33,355 bases of DNA from Chloroflexota bacterium (GCA_028875245.1 JAPPEU010000052.1:1-33355), one strand, 5' to 3'; shown: positions 23,750 through 31,503, counted from the stretch's first letter. Program-made: numbers and translations. Notes: generated from the sequence alone by a model not told the origin.

Positions 23750-25528
23750 ATGACAACAGTTGACCAGCGGCGAGTTGGAAAGGGCTATCGCCGTCTGCTG
23801 ATTTTCGCGCTTATCGCATTGATGAATCTGGCGCCGCCGCTGCGGGCGGACGGTCATCAGATGCCGATTTGCACCGATGGCGAGTTTCGGGCTTATTTCA
23901 ATTTGATCGTCGAGTATCAGACGGCATTCGATGGCGCGATCACAAATGCCAACGATTTGCAGCTTGTTAGCCGGGCGCAGCTTGAAAACCGCGATAGCAA
24001 TCTGTCGCAGCTGCCCACATGCGCCGATGCAATTTCCATACAGCGGCTTTTGATTCAGCTTGTCGGGGATTCCCTGGCGCGCGCCGCCCTGCAATTGGCC
24101 GACACCCCCGCCGATGAAAATCCCTATCTGCAGCATATCCCGGGCGATCAGGAAAGAATCGGGAGCTTGGTCTCGGTCATGCTTGGCCTGGACCGGAGCG
24201 ATGCGGCGCCGCCTGCGCAGCGGAGCCTGCCCCCATGCGCGCCGCCAGATCTGTCGCTGATTGATGACGCGGCGCGCAGTTTTCTGGAGATTTACGAATC
24301 GACAAGCGCGGGGTCAAGCGCGGCGGAATCGCTCGACGCAGTTGACCGGCTCCTGGTTTGGCGGGAAGACAACCTGCCTCGCCTGCTGCCGGACTGCGCC
24401 GAAACCGTCGATCTGATTCTAGCGCTCAGCGCGGCGGCCACGGATGCCGCCGCCTACCAGGCCTTCAAATACGCCGGCGTCTCCGCCGCTCGAAATCCCT
24501 TCGCCGATCTCGCTTCAGCCGCCAGCGACAAATTGAAGCACTGGCAAGAGGGACGAAAGCTCAGGACAATGGTGCAGCCCGTCTCGGCGGTTCGGCGAGA
24601 GCTGCCGCGCTGCAGTCCTGCCCAGCTGTCAGCGGCGGAGGACAGCGCGCGCGCATACGCCGATCTGATCGGCCGGGCCGAGGCCGCCGGCGGCATCGTC
24701 GACCTGCTCGAATTTGCCCGGGAGGAGGCTGCATTTCGCCAATCCCGGCTGGCGCAATTGCCGACCTGCGCCGAAGCCTTCGACGCGCGCTGGTGGATGG
24801 CGCAAGCGCTCGCTGATGTCTTTCTGCAAGTTGCCGTTGCCCCGGAGGAAGCGCGCGCGCAGCGCCCAAGCGGCATCATGAGCGCCAGCCAGGCAAGCGC
24901 GAGGGACGCCTTGGCCAACCTGGAACAGGAAATCACTGAGGGCGCGCCCCGCGGCGAGACCGCCCCCGCTTGCAGTGAAGGCGAGCAGGTCTTCCTGTTC
25001 AGTTACTTGATCCCGAAGTTTTGGGCTTTCAGCGAAGCGGCGCTGAAAGTTTCCGGCACTGAGGAGGCGCTCGCTCTCATCGAGCAGTCATATCGCTTTC
25101 GTCAGTTGCTCTGGGAGTATCTGCCGCGCTGCGACGACGCGCTGGAGCTGGGCTTGATGATGCGAACAATCGCCGCCGACGGCGCGTCCATGCTGGCCCT
25201 GGAGATGGCGGGCGCGCCTGTCTTGCGGATTCCCTATGTGCGACGCATCAGTCAAGACATTGAGCTGTTCTTCAAACGAATCAGCGGATACTACTCCACT
25301 TGCGGCAACATCAACGGTGGCGCGACGACTTATTTCGTGGTGGCGGATAATATCGCCAATATCCGTTCATGTGAATCCACCAGCTGCTACATCGTAACCA
25401 CAGCTGCTCGCGGCGAACGCCTTACGGTCGTCGACGATATGAATTCCTGGTACAAGATCCTGCTGCCAAGCTGCGAGACGGCTTATATCGCCGGCTTCCT
25501 GGCGAGCCGGACGCCACCGCCGCGATGA
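23750..25528 (+). CDS. Secreted protein with four cysteine-paired helical repeats and a C-terminal SH3b-like domain
   Basis: 592 residues, family not recognised. A signal peptide or membrane anchor spans about residues 15-34 (LLIFALIAL). Four tandem repeats of about 120 residues follow. Each starts with P-x-C and has a second Cys in L-P-x-C or similar, 50-53 residues later: C41/C91, C163/C216, C288/C340, C408/C461. Between and after the Cys residues the sequence is helical and Ala/Leu-rich, so each repeat is probably a disulfide-tied helical bundle. From about residue 516 comes an SH3b-like module (ADNIANIRSCESTSCYIV, GERLTVVDDMNSWYKI) with four more Cys. The start is set at ATG 23750; TTG 23702 is the longer option. 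Monocistronic, convergent with the dehydrogenase gene 29 bp away. Confidence 0.8.
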   Translation: MTTVDQRRVGKGYRRLLIFALIALMNLAPPLRADGHQMPICTDGEFRAYFNLIVEYQTAFDGAITNANDLQLVSRAQLENRDSNLSQLPTCADAISIQRLLIQLVGDSLARAALQLADTPADENPYLQHIPGDQERIGSLVSVMLGLDRSDAAPPAQRSLPPCAPPDLSLIDDAARSFLEIYESTSAGSSAAESLDAVDRLLVWREDNLPRLLPDCAETVDLILALSAAATDAAAYQAFKYAGVSAARNPFADLASAASDKLKHWQEGRKLRTMVQPVSAVRRELPRCSPAQLSAAEDSARAYADLIGRAEAAGGIVDLLEFAREEAAFRQSRLAQLPTCAEAFDARWWMAQALADVFLQVAVAPEEARAQRPSGIMSASQASARDALANLEQEITEGAPRGETAPACSEGEQVFLFSYLIPKFWAFSEAALKVSGTEEALALIEQSYRFRQLLWEYLPRCDDALELGLMMRTIAADGASMLALEMAGAPVLRIPYVRRISQDIELFFKRISGYYSTCGNINGGATTYFVVADNIANIRSCESTSCYIVTTAARGERLTVVDDMNSWYKILLPSCETAYIAGFLASRTPPPR

Positions 25529-25557
25529 GCTGCTTTTGTGGGCGTGTTTTCACGCGG

Positions 25558-26553
25558 CTAGCCGGACAGGCGTCGGCTCATCTCCGCCAGGGCCGCGCCT
25601 AATTCGATGTTGCGGTTGGTGCCGGTGCCGCCGCCGATATGCGGGCAGAGAATGACATTATCCAGCGCGCAAAGCGGACTTTCCACCGGCAGCGGCTCAT
25701 AGGTAAAGACGTCCAGCCCGGCGCCGGCGATGCGATTCTCGCTCAGGGCTTCAATCATCGCGTCTTCGTCGATGATGCCGCCGCGGGCGATGTTGACGAT
25801 ATAGGCGCTTTCCTTCATCAGCGCGATCTGCTCGGCGCCAATCATGCCTTCGGTTTGCGGCGTATGCGGCGTCGCCACGCAGACATAATCGCTCTCCGCC
25901 AGCAATTCCTCCAGGTCGGCATAGGACGCGTCAAACTCGGCTTCGAGCGCGGCGGAAAGCGGCCTGCGCTTGTAGTACAGATTGCGCATGCCCATCACGC
26001 TGGCCCGGCGCGCCAATTCACAGCCGATCTCGCCCATGCCGATGATGCCCAGGGTCTTGCCGACCACCTCATGCACGCGCATGTTGTGCATCCAGTGGAA
26101 AGCGATTTTGCGCTCGGCGGTGAGCTCGGGCTTGAGGCCGCGATAGCGATAAGCGCCCAGGGTCACGGATTCGTTGGAGATGACGAGATCTTTGCTCAAC
26201 GCCAGGATCAAGGTCATCGCTAATTCGGCGACGCAGTTGGGTCCCTTGCGCGGGACGCAGGCAAAGCTCAAGCCGCGCGCCTTTAGGGCGTTGACATCAA
26301 TGTTATAGTAGCTGCGCCCCAGCTTGAGCACGGTGCGCAGGTTTGGCAGGGCATCCAAGAGCGCTTCATCGACGGTCGCCGCGCCCGCGATCAGACCGAG
26401 CACTTCGCCGCTGGCCAAGGACATGGCATCGGCGGAATCATCCGCGCAAATCACATGCAGATCGGGGTAATCGTCCGCTAAATCAGCCGCCGCAGATTCA
26501 TAGCCGGCATCCGCCATTAGTACAGTCTGTTTCATGTCGTTCGGCTCCGTCAT
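25558..26553 (-). CDS. D-isomer-specific 2-hydroxyacid dehydrogenase (SerA-like)
   Basis: 331 residues, cytosolic NAD-dependent dehydrogenase. The nucleotide loop GIIGMGEIG has glycines at 172, 174 and 177. Catalytic residues are in place: Arg257 (NIARGGIIDE), Glu286 (DVFTYEP) and His305 (CPHIGGGT). It lacks the ACT/regulatory tail of full SerA, so it more likely acts on a D-2-hydroxyacid of catabolism than in serine biosynthesis; the substrate is unknown. Two starts are possible: ATG 26553 and ATG 26535, the second having the better GGAG spacing. It is divergent from the DUF4438 pair across a 231-bp gap in which I see no gene. Confidence 0.9.
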   Translation of the reverse strand: MTEPNDMKQTVLMADAGYESAAADLADDYPDLHVICADDSADAMSLASGEVLGLIAGAATVDEALLDALPNLRTVLKLGRSYYNIDVNALKARGLSFACVPRKGPNCVAELAMTLILALSKDLVISNESVTLGAYRYRGLKPELTAERKIAFHWMHNMRVHEVVGKTLGIIGMGEIGCELARRASVMGMRNLYYKRRPLSAALEAEFDASYADLEELLAESDYVCVATPHTPQTEGMIGAEQIALMKESAYIVNIARGGIIDEDAMIEALSENRIAGAGLDVFTYEPLPVESPLCALDNVILCPHIGGGTGTNRNIELGAALAEMSRRLSG

Positions 26554-26784
26554 TTTTCACTCAACCCTTTGTCGTTTTGTCGCCGGATCATCGTGCCATT
26601 GTACCAAACCCGCGCAACGCCGCACCACCTGACAAGCCTTGCGCGCGATTTGTCATTGCGCGGACGATATGTTACATTCATGCTTTCAATTTTATCGACA
26701 ATTTCCGGATCTTCGCGCGCGGTTCAATACTTGCAGCGAACGAATTTGGCGCGCGGCGGAAAACAACAGGATGAGGAGAAATTT

Positions 26785-27645
26785 ATGGGATTAGCAACAA
26801 ATGCCGAGCAGCTTGTGGAGATGGCTGTTGTCGGCTACGTCAGCCAGCCCACTGTTCGCGGTTACATTCCGCATGCTTCGGGCGAAGCGATGATCTTGCC
26901 CGGCATGTCGGGCTTCATCTACAATGCGCGGGTCGGCGACAGCGCCTTTGACTGGGCGGCCGACCACCTGGAACCAGGCGCGTCCATCGCCCACCCCGAT
27001 CTCGATGCCGATTACGCCATGCACTATTTGACCTGTATGGGCAACCAGGCCTTTCTCATGAGCGGACTGGCGCAGGGCGCCGAAGGCATCGTCACCGGCG
27101 AACACGCGCGGCTGCTGGTTGACTTTCCGCCGGACGCGGCCGAGCTCATCAACGTCGGTGATGCCGTCCAGATACGCGCCATCGGCCAGGGCTTGCAGCT
27201 CGCCGATTATCCTCATATCACGCTGAAGAAGTGCAGCCCGCGCCTCATCGAAAGCCTGCCGATTGAAGCCCTTGACGAGCGCAGGATTCGCGTCCCGGTG
27301 ACGATGGAACTGCCGGTGCGCATCATGGGCTCGGGCGCGGAACTCAATCCCGACTTTGTGGATCAGGATCTGATGTCCGGGGACCGCGCCTTGATGGCCG
27401 AGCTGGGCATCGACCAGATGCGCCTCGGCGACCTTGTTGTGGTCAACCATGCCGACCACCGTTATGGCCGCGGTTACAAACCGGGCGCCGTCACCATCGG
27501 GCTCTGCATCCACGGCGACTCGGTCATGACCGGTCACGGACCCGGCATCCTCACGCTGATGACCTGCGCCGAACCTTGCATCGAGTGGGTGATCGACCCG
27601 CAAGCGAATATCGCCAATTATCTGAATATACGAGAGGCATCATGA
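26785..27645 (+). CDS. DUF4438 family protein, first of a tandem pair
   Basis: 286 residues. It matches the DUF4438 pattern: MILPGMSGFIYNARVGDSAF near residues 35-55 followed by a D-x2-x-PG turn (DHLEPGASI), then LADYPHITLKKCSPRLI mid-protein, and a C-terminal GHGPGILTLMTCAEP. No enzymatic motif is known to me for this family and no function is claimed. The start at 26785 has a strong GAGGAGA (26773-26779) and replaces a longer chance frame from 26569. The stop overlaps the start of the paralogue (ATGA), so the two are made together and may form a complex. Confidence 0.87.
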   Translation: MGLATNAEQLVEMAVVGYVSQPTVRGYIPHASGEAMILPGMSGFIYNARVGDSAFDWAADHLEPGASIAHPDLDADYAMHYLTCMGNQAFLMSGLAQGAEGIVTGEHARLLVDFPPDAAELINVGDAVQIRAIGQGLQLADYPHITLKKCSPRLIESLPIEALDERRIRVPVTMELPVRIMGSGAELNPDFVDQDLMSGDRALMAELGIDQMRLGDLVVVNHADHRYGRGYKPGAVTIGLCIHGDSVMTGHGPGILTLMTCAEPCIEWVIDPQANIANYLNIREAS

Positions 27646-28514
27646 GCGCAAAAAACAACGCCGATCAAGTCGTCAGCGTTTCGGTTCAAGGGGTGATCAC
27701 GCCGCCGCGCATGCCGCCGCTGCCGGCTATGCCTTATTCGCTCGCGGCTGACGGCAGTCCCTTTTTGCTGCCCGCTTATGGCAGCATCGTCTACAATGTC
27801 GCGGTGGGCGATTCCGCTTATGGCTGGCTGGCGGATTGCGTGCATCCGGGCGTCAGCGTCATGATGGGCGAGGCGACCGGCAACCGCGGGCTCAATGTGC
27901 TGTCATGCGTTGGCAACACGGCCATCGTCATGACCGGCAACGCCCAACGCGCGCGCGGCACGGTCACCGGCAAGACGGGCCGCTTCTCCGAGCATGTCAT
28001 CATCCACTTCGAAAGCGATGTGCTTGAACAGTTGGCGATCGGCGACAAGATCGTCATCAAAGCCAAAGGCGTCGGCCTGAAGTTTGATGACCATCCGGAT
28101 GTGATGCTCAAGGGCTGCTCGCCGGAGTTGGTCGACGCGCTGGAAGTCACGACGGACAGCGATGGCAAGCTGGCTGTGCCGGTGGTCGCCGCTGTTCCGC
28201 CGCATCTCTTGGGAGCGGGCGCCGGCCTGGTCAGCGATGGCGGCTCCATTCACATCCAGACGGCGGACAAGGACGCGGTCAAGGAAGCCGGGCTTGATGG
28301 GCTGCGCTTGGGCGATGTCGTGGCGCTGACGGATTATGACAGCAGTTGGAATCACGGCTATTTGCGGAATGCGGTCGGCATCGGCGTCATCGCGCAGGGG
28401 GACAGCCCGCGCGCCGGTTACGGGCCGGGCATCACCCTGATTATGACCTCGGCCAGCGGCGACATCGCGCCCATGGTCACGCCGGGTGTGAATTTGCGGG
28501 ACTTGTTGCTGTAA
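27642..28514 (+). CDS. DUF4438 family protein, second of a tandem pair
   Basis: 290 residues, paralogue of the preceding protein. Shared blocks in the same order are: LPAYGSIVYNVAVGDSAYGW and DCVHPGVSV near the N-terminus, GVGLKFDDHPDVMLKGCSPEL in the middle, and GLRLGDVVALTDYD, GDSPRAGYGPGITLIMTSA at the end. Identity is moderate, so the duplication is old and both copies were kept. The ATGA overlap with the first gene and GAGAGG just upstream set the start. The function is unknown. Followed by hairpin repeats, then a VOC gene. Confidence 0.87.
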   Translation: MSAKNNADQVVSVSVQGVITPPRMPPLPAMPYSLAADGSPFLLPAYGSIVYNVAVGDSAYGWLADCVHPGVSVMMGEATGNRGLNVLSCVGNTAIVMTGNAQRARGTVTGKTGRFSEHVIIHFESDVLEQLAIGDKIVIKAKGVGLKFDDHPDVMLKGCSPELVDALEVTTDSDGKLAVPVVAAVPPHLLGAGAGLVSDGGSIHIQTADKDAVKEAGLDGLRLGDVVALTDYDSSWNHGYLRNAVGIGVIAQGDSPRAGYGPGITLIMTSASGDIAPMVTPGVNLRDLLL

Positions 28515-28516
28515 GC

Positions 28517-28563
28517 CCAACCCCACCCCCCAACCCCCCTCCCCGAAGCATCAAGGAGGGGGG
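28517..28563 (+). repeat. Family C hairpin repeat
   Basis: AACCCCACCCCCCAACCCC, then CCTCCCCGAAGCATCAAGGA with GGGGG forming the stem. It begins 3 bases after the DUF4438 stop, so it would form the 3' end hairpin of that transcript. Confidence 0.75.
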
Positions 28564-28657
28564 CTAGCTTAGCGCGACCTGTGATAGTAAATGGATAACT
28601 GTTGTGTCACAAAGTTCATCATAATGCTCAATGCAATTCTCTAGCGTACTGTGTTCA

Positions 28658-28683
28658 CCCCTCTCCATTGCGATGGGGAGGGG
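28658..28683 (+). repeat. G/C-rich stem-loop before the VOC gene
   Basis: CCCCTCTCCA (28658-28667) pairs with TGGGGAGGGG (28674-28683) with one G-U pair and a 6-base loop TTGCGA. The following GGAGGAGGGG lies 12 bases before the ATG at 28708 and seems to serve as its ribosome binding site. Confidence 0.6.
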
Positions 28684-28707
28684 CCGGAGGAGGGGTAAGT
28701 AAAGTTT

Positions 28708-29166
28708 ATGTCAACCATCAAACACATGGCGTTCGCCGTGAAGAGCGTTGACGAGACGCTGAACCGTTATCAGAGGTTGCTTGGCGTCGGGCTTGAGGCG
28801 CGCGTCGTTGTCGCCGAGAAAGCGCGCATCAAGGTCGCGATCTTCAACGTGGGCGACATTGAATACCAATTGAACGAGTCCCTGGACGCCGACGGGCGCT
28901 TCAGCCAGTGGATCGCCGAGCGCGGCACTGAAGGCTTGCACCACATCTGTTACGCCGTGCCCGATATCGACGCCGCGCTGGAATCGGCCCAGGCTGAGGG
29001 CGGCACGTTGAAGGAATGCAGCTCCTGCAATGTGACGGGCTCGCACCCGCATCCGGAGGGTTATGTCGCGTTTCTTGAGCAGGAGACCGGCGGCATCGAG
29101 CTTGAGCTGATGCAAGTTTATACGCCAGAGGAACTGGAGCAGTACAAGTCGATTCGCGGGATATGA
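28708..29166 (+). CDS. VOC-family protein, methylmalonyl-CoA epimerase-like
   Basis: 152 residues, two beta-alpha-beta-beta-beta modules of the vicinal oxygen chelate fold. Probable metal ligands sit where methylmalonyl-CoA epimerase has them: His6 (KHMAFAV), Gln54 (EYQLNE), His78/79 (LHHICY) and Glu131/133 (GIELELMQ). RGTEGLHHICYAVPDID and QETGGIELELMQ are strongly epimerase-like, but lactoylglutathione lyase-type or dioxygenase-like roles remain possible. ATG 28708 is preceded by the stem-loop-linked GGAGGAGGGG. It is followed by a 351-bp gap with repeat elements before the dehydrogenase gene. Confidence 0.85.
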   Translation: MSTIKHMAFAVKSVDETLNRYQRLLGVGLEARVVVAEKARIKVAIFNVGDIEYQLNESLDADGRFSQWIAERGTEGLHHICYAVPDIDAALESAQAEGGTLKECSSCNVTGSHPHPEGYVAFLEQETGGIELELMQVYTPEELEQYKSIRGI

Positions 29167-29289
29167 CCAATGCGTTTGCCTTGGTAGGGTCTACCCATTG
29201 GCGCACGGTAGACATTGCGTTTCGGCCGCCCGCAAACGCAGCGGACTGTAAGGCTTGTCCGGTACTCTAGCGAAATTGCTGCTTTTTCT

Positions 29290-29333
29290 ACCCCATCCCC
29301 CGGCCCCTTCCCCGAATCATCAGGGAAGGGGAG
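29290..29333 (+). repeat. Family C hairpin repeat
   Basis: ACCCCATCCCCCGGCCCC followed by CTTCCCCGAATCATCAGGGA and AGGGGAG. It has the same layout as copies at 15516, 28517 and 31396, with compensating changes in the stem (CCCTTCCC/GGGAAGGG). Confidence 0.7.
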
Positions 29334-29401
29334 CTTTTCTTGGCGAATTAAGTAGAAATCTGTCGCCCTTCGCAAGTTAAGCCCGCATTTTAGTTTCGTT
29401 T

Positions 29402-29410
29402 TGGTATAAT
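29402..29410 (+). promoter_or_regulatory. Extended -10 promoter upstream of the Ldh_2-family gene
   Basis: TGGTATAAT is a perfect extended -10 (TGnTATAAT) with no good -35. Transcription would start near 29417 and run through the element end and a family A half-unit before the ATG at 29518. Confidence 0.5.
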
Positions 29411-29453
29411 TTCAGTTGTTGTTGCGTAAGAAATACAGTACCGGACAAGCCTT

Positions 29454-29479
29454 GTAGGGGCGACACTTGTGTCGCCCGC
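29454..29479. repeat. Family A palindrome, half unit
   Basis: GTAGGGGCGACACTTGTGTC followed by GCCC, a tight palindrome. It starts directly at the end of the 204-bp inverted-repeat element and would lie in the dehydrogenase gene's 5' leader. Confidence 0.65.
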
Positions 29480-29517
29480 TGGCCTGCCGCGAACTCGCAA
29501 AATAGGGAAACTGCCCC

Positions 29518-30573
29518 ATGCCGATTGAATTGATCCGCGTTGATGTCGACGCGCTGGACGCCTTCGTCCGGCGCGCCTTCCGCGCCATGGGCCTCAGCGC
29601 GCGCGAAGCCGATATCTGCGCGGCCGGGTTGATGGACAGCGAGCTGCGCTGCCTGCCCGGGCAGGGACAGGGCGTGGGCCGCTTGACCGGTTATCACGAG
29701 CGCATCAGCAAGGGGCTCTATCAGCCGGGCGCGGAAATCAAGATCATCAAGGAGTCGCCCGCCCTGGCGCTGATCGACGCGGACATGGTGATGGGCTCGG
29801 TCGTCGGTCATGACGCGATGGACATCGCGATCACGAAGGCGAAGACCTGCGGCATCGGCGCCGCCTTCGTCTACAACAGCACGCATTTCGGCTCCGCCGG
29901 TTTTCACGCGCGGCGGGCGCTGGCGTCGGACTGCATCGGCATCGCCATCAGCAACGCCGGCCCTGAGATGGCGCCTTGGGGCGGGCGTGAAGCGCGGGTC
30001 GGCACCAACCCCTGGGGGCTGGCGGCCCCAACCGGGGGCGGATTCCCCGCCCTGCTCGATATCGCGCTGACGACTGCCGGCAAGGGCATGATGCGCTGGC
30101 ATGAACGGGAAGGACGCAAGATGCCGCGCGATTGGGCGCTGACGCCAGACGGGCGCGTGACCGACGATCCGACAGCGGCGATGGCGGGCGCTCTGCTGGG
30201 CATAGGCGAGTACAAGGGTTATGGGTTATCAATGTTCAGTGATGTTTTGACCGGCGTCATCAGCGGCGGCGGCTTCGGCCTGGCGCCCTATCAAGATCGG
30301 TCGATCGCGAAGCTTGATGTGGCGCATAACTTCATCGCCATCGACATCGCCTGGTTCATGCCGGTCGCGGCCTTCAAAGCGCGCATGGATGCCTTCATCG
30401 CCGAGATCAAGAGCAGCGCCCTGCGCCCCGGCTTCGACGAGATTCTCGTGCCCGGCGAAATCGATTACCGCCGCGAGACGACCTATCGGCGCGAGGGGGC
30501 GCAACTGGACGCTGAGGTTTACAAAGGACTGCGTGAATTGGCGGGGACGCTGGGCATTGACTTTGACATCTGA
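29518..30573 (+). CDS. Malate/L-lactate dehydrogenase family (Ldh_2) oxidoreductase
   Basis: 351 residues, NAD(P)-dependent family that includes ureidoglycolate, malate/L-lactate and imine dehydrogenases. Family marks are NSTHFGSAGF with His123, NAGPEMAPWGG (146-156), GTNPWGLAAP (162-171) and a GEYKGYGLSMFSDVLTG segment in the C-terminal half. The N-terminal motif that usually reads S-H-G-x2-R reads GQGVGRL here, so the common His is Gln51 while Arg55 is kept. This hints at altered chemistry or substrate. ATG 29518 follows AGGGAAA. The gene precedes two aminotransferase-type genes. Confidence 0.88.
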   Translation: MPIELIRVDVDALDAFVRRAFRAMGLSAREADICAAGLMDSELRCLPGQGQGVGRLTGYHERISKGLYQPGAEIKIIKESPALALIDADMVMGSVVGHDAMDIAITKAKTCGIGAAFVYNSTHFGSAGFHARRALASDCIGIAISNAGPEMAPWGGREARVGTNPWGLAAPTGGGFPALLDIALTTAGKGMMRWHEREGRKMPRDWALTPDGRVTDDPTAAMAGALLGIGEYKGYGLSMFSDVLTGVISGGGFGLAPYQDRSIAKLDVAHNFIAIDIAWFMPVAAFKARMDAFIAEIKSSALRPGFDEILVPGEIDYRRETTYRREGAQLDAEVYKGLRELAGTLGIDFDI

Positions 30574-30592
30574 CGCCCTTTCGCTCGCAATC

Positions 30593-30658
30593 CGTAGGGG
30601 TGATTCTGTGAATCGCCCGCCAAAACGCAAACTGTAGGGGCGAGGCGGTGACTCGCCC
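30593..30658. repeat. Two tandem family A half units
   Basis: CGTAGGGGTGATTCTGTGAA with TCGCCC (30593-30619), and TGTAGGGGCGAGGCGGTGAC with TCGCCC (30633-30658), are in the same orientation, unlike the inverted pairs of full A units. They fill the gap before the truncated aminotransferase gene. Confidence 0.65.
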
Positions 30659-30679
30659 ACGCCGAAGGAAGCGTATTTG

Positions 30680-31399
30680 ATGAAAACCCCACAGACACTA
30701 AGCAGGCCCCTAGCGCAGCGCGTGGCCGGGCTGGATGATCCCCGCGCGCCAATCGCCACCGCGCCCGACCTGCCCGCGTCGGTGCTCGACGCCGCCTGCT
30801 CGGCCCTGGACCGCGGCGAAACACACTACACCGACCGGCCGGGCATCCCCGAGTTTCGCGCCTGGGTCGCCGATCACTTGCGGGAGCGCTACGCCATAAG
30901 CGTCGATCCCTCCGAAGTCACCATCACCTGCGGTTCGACGGAAGCCCGATTCGTCTGCATGACGCGCTTGGCGCCGCCGGGGAGCGCTGTGCTCTGCCCG
31001 GGCGATGCCTCGCGGATTCGCGGCGCCGCAGATCTGGTTGGCGCCAGCATTGTAGATTCGATCCAGGATGACATCAGCCTGCTCTACATAACCCCGGATG
31101 ACTATCGCGAAACCAGCATCGAGCTGCTGCAGCGGGCGGAAGAAAACGGTTGGTGGATCGTCTATGACCTCAGTTTCGCGGCAACTTCGGCGCCATTTCA
31201 CCCGGCGCAGAACGAGAAACTGGCCTCCCGCGTGGTCACCATTAACGCATTGTCGGGGCGCCTGGCGGGTTGGCGGCTGGGCTGGATGGCGGGCTCGGAG
31301 ATGGCGCTGCGCCTGCGCGCGGGCAAGCAAGCCATCACCATTTGCACCACCGCCGTTTCGCAATGGGCGGGGCTGGAATGGGTGAGGACGCAAATCTAA
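30680..31399 (+). pseudogene. Truncated, lysine-less aminotransferase class I/II-like protein
   Basis: 239 residues against about 390 for the family. The N-terminal and PLP-domain pattern is present: GIPEFRAWVADHL, TITCGSTEARF, VYDLSFA and LAGWRLGWMAGSEM. Three things are wrong. The region before GWR reads NALSGRLA where active enzymes have SKxYxMT, so the PLP-binding Lys is absent. The N-P-T/S-G segment is missing from a shortened middle. The protein ends at QWAGLEWVRTQI, the point equivalent to QWAGLAAIN in the neighbour, losing the C-terminal domain. The stop lies at the junction with a family C repeat, suggesting repeat insertion truncated it. AAGGAA and ATG 30680 look usable, so a PLP-free pseudoenzyme could still be made. 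Confidence 0.75.
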
Positions 31400-31440
31400 C
31401 CCCTCCCCCGGCCCCTCCCCGAAGCATCAGGGAGGGGAGC
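31396..31440 (+). repeat. Family C hairpin repeat at the end of the truncated gene
   Basis: CTAACCCCTCCCCCGGCCCC followed by TCCCCGAAGCATCAGGGAGG and GGAG. The TAA that ends the upstream frame (31397-31399) is within or next to the repeat's left edge; other copies start with similar A/C-rich bases. Confidence 0.75.
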
Positions 31441-31503
31441 TTTAGTTGCGAGATAGATTTCTGCATGATCACGTTGGTACATCTCGAACTGTAGGACATC
31501 GCA

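Larger units (their letters stand above)
29250..29453. mobile_element. MITE-like 204-bp element with 17-bp perfect terminal inverted repeats
   Basis: AAGGCTTGTCCGGTACT (29250-29266) recurs in exact inverse at 29437-29453. The interior contains a family C hairpin (29290-29333) and an extended -10 promoter motif. No target duplication longer than 2 bp is seen and there is no coding frame. Chance cannot be excluded, but a 17-bp perfect pair is unlikely at random. Confidence 0.5.
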
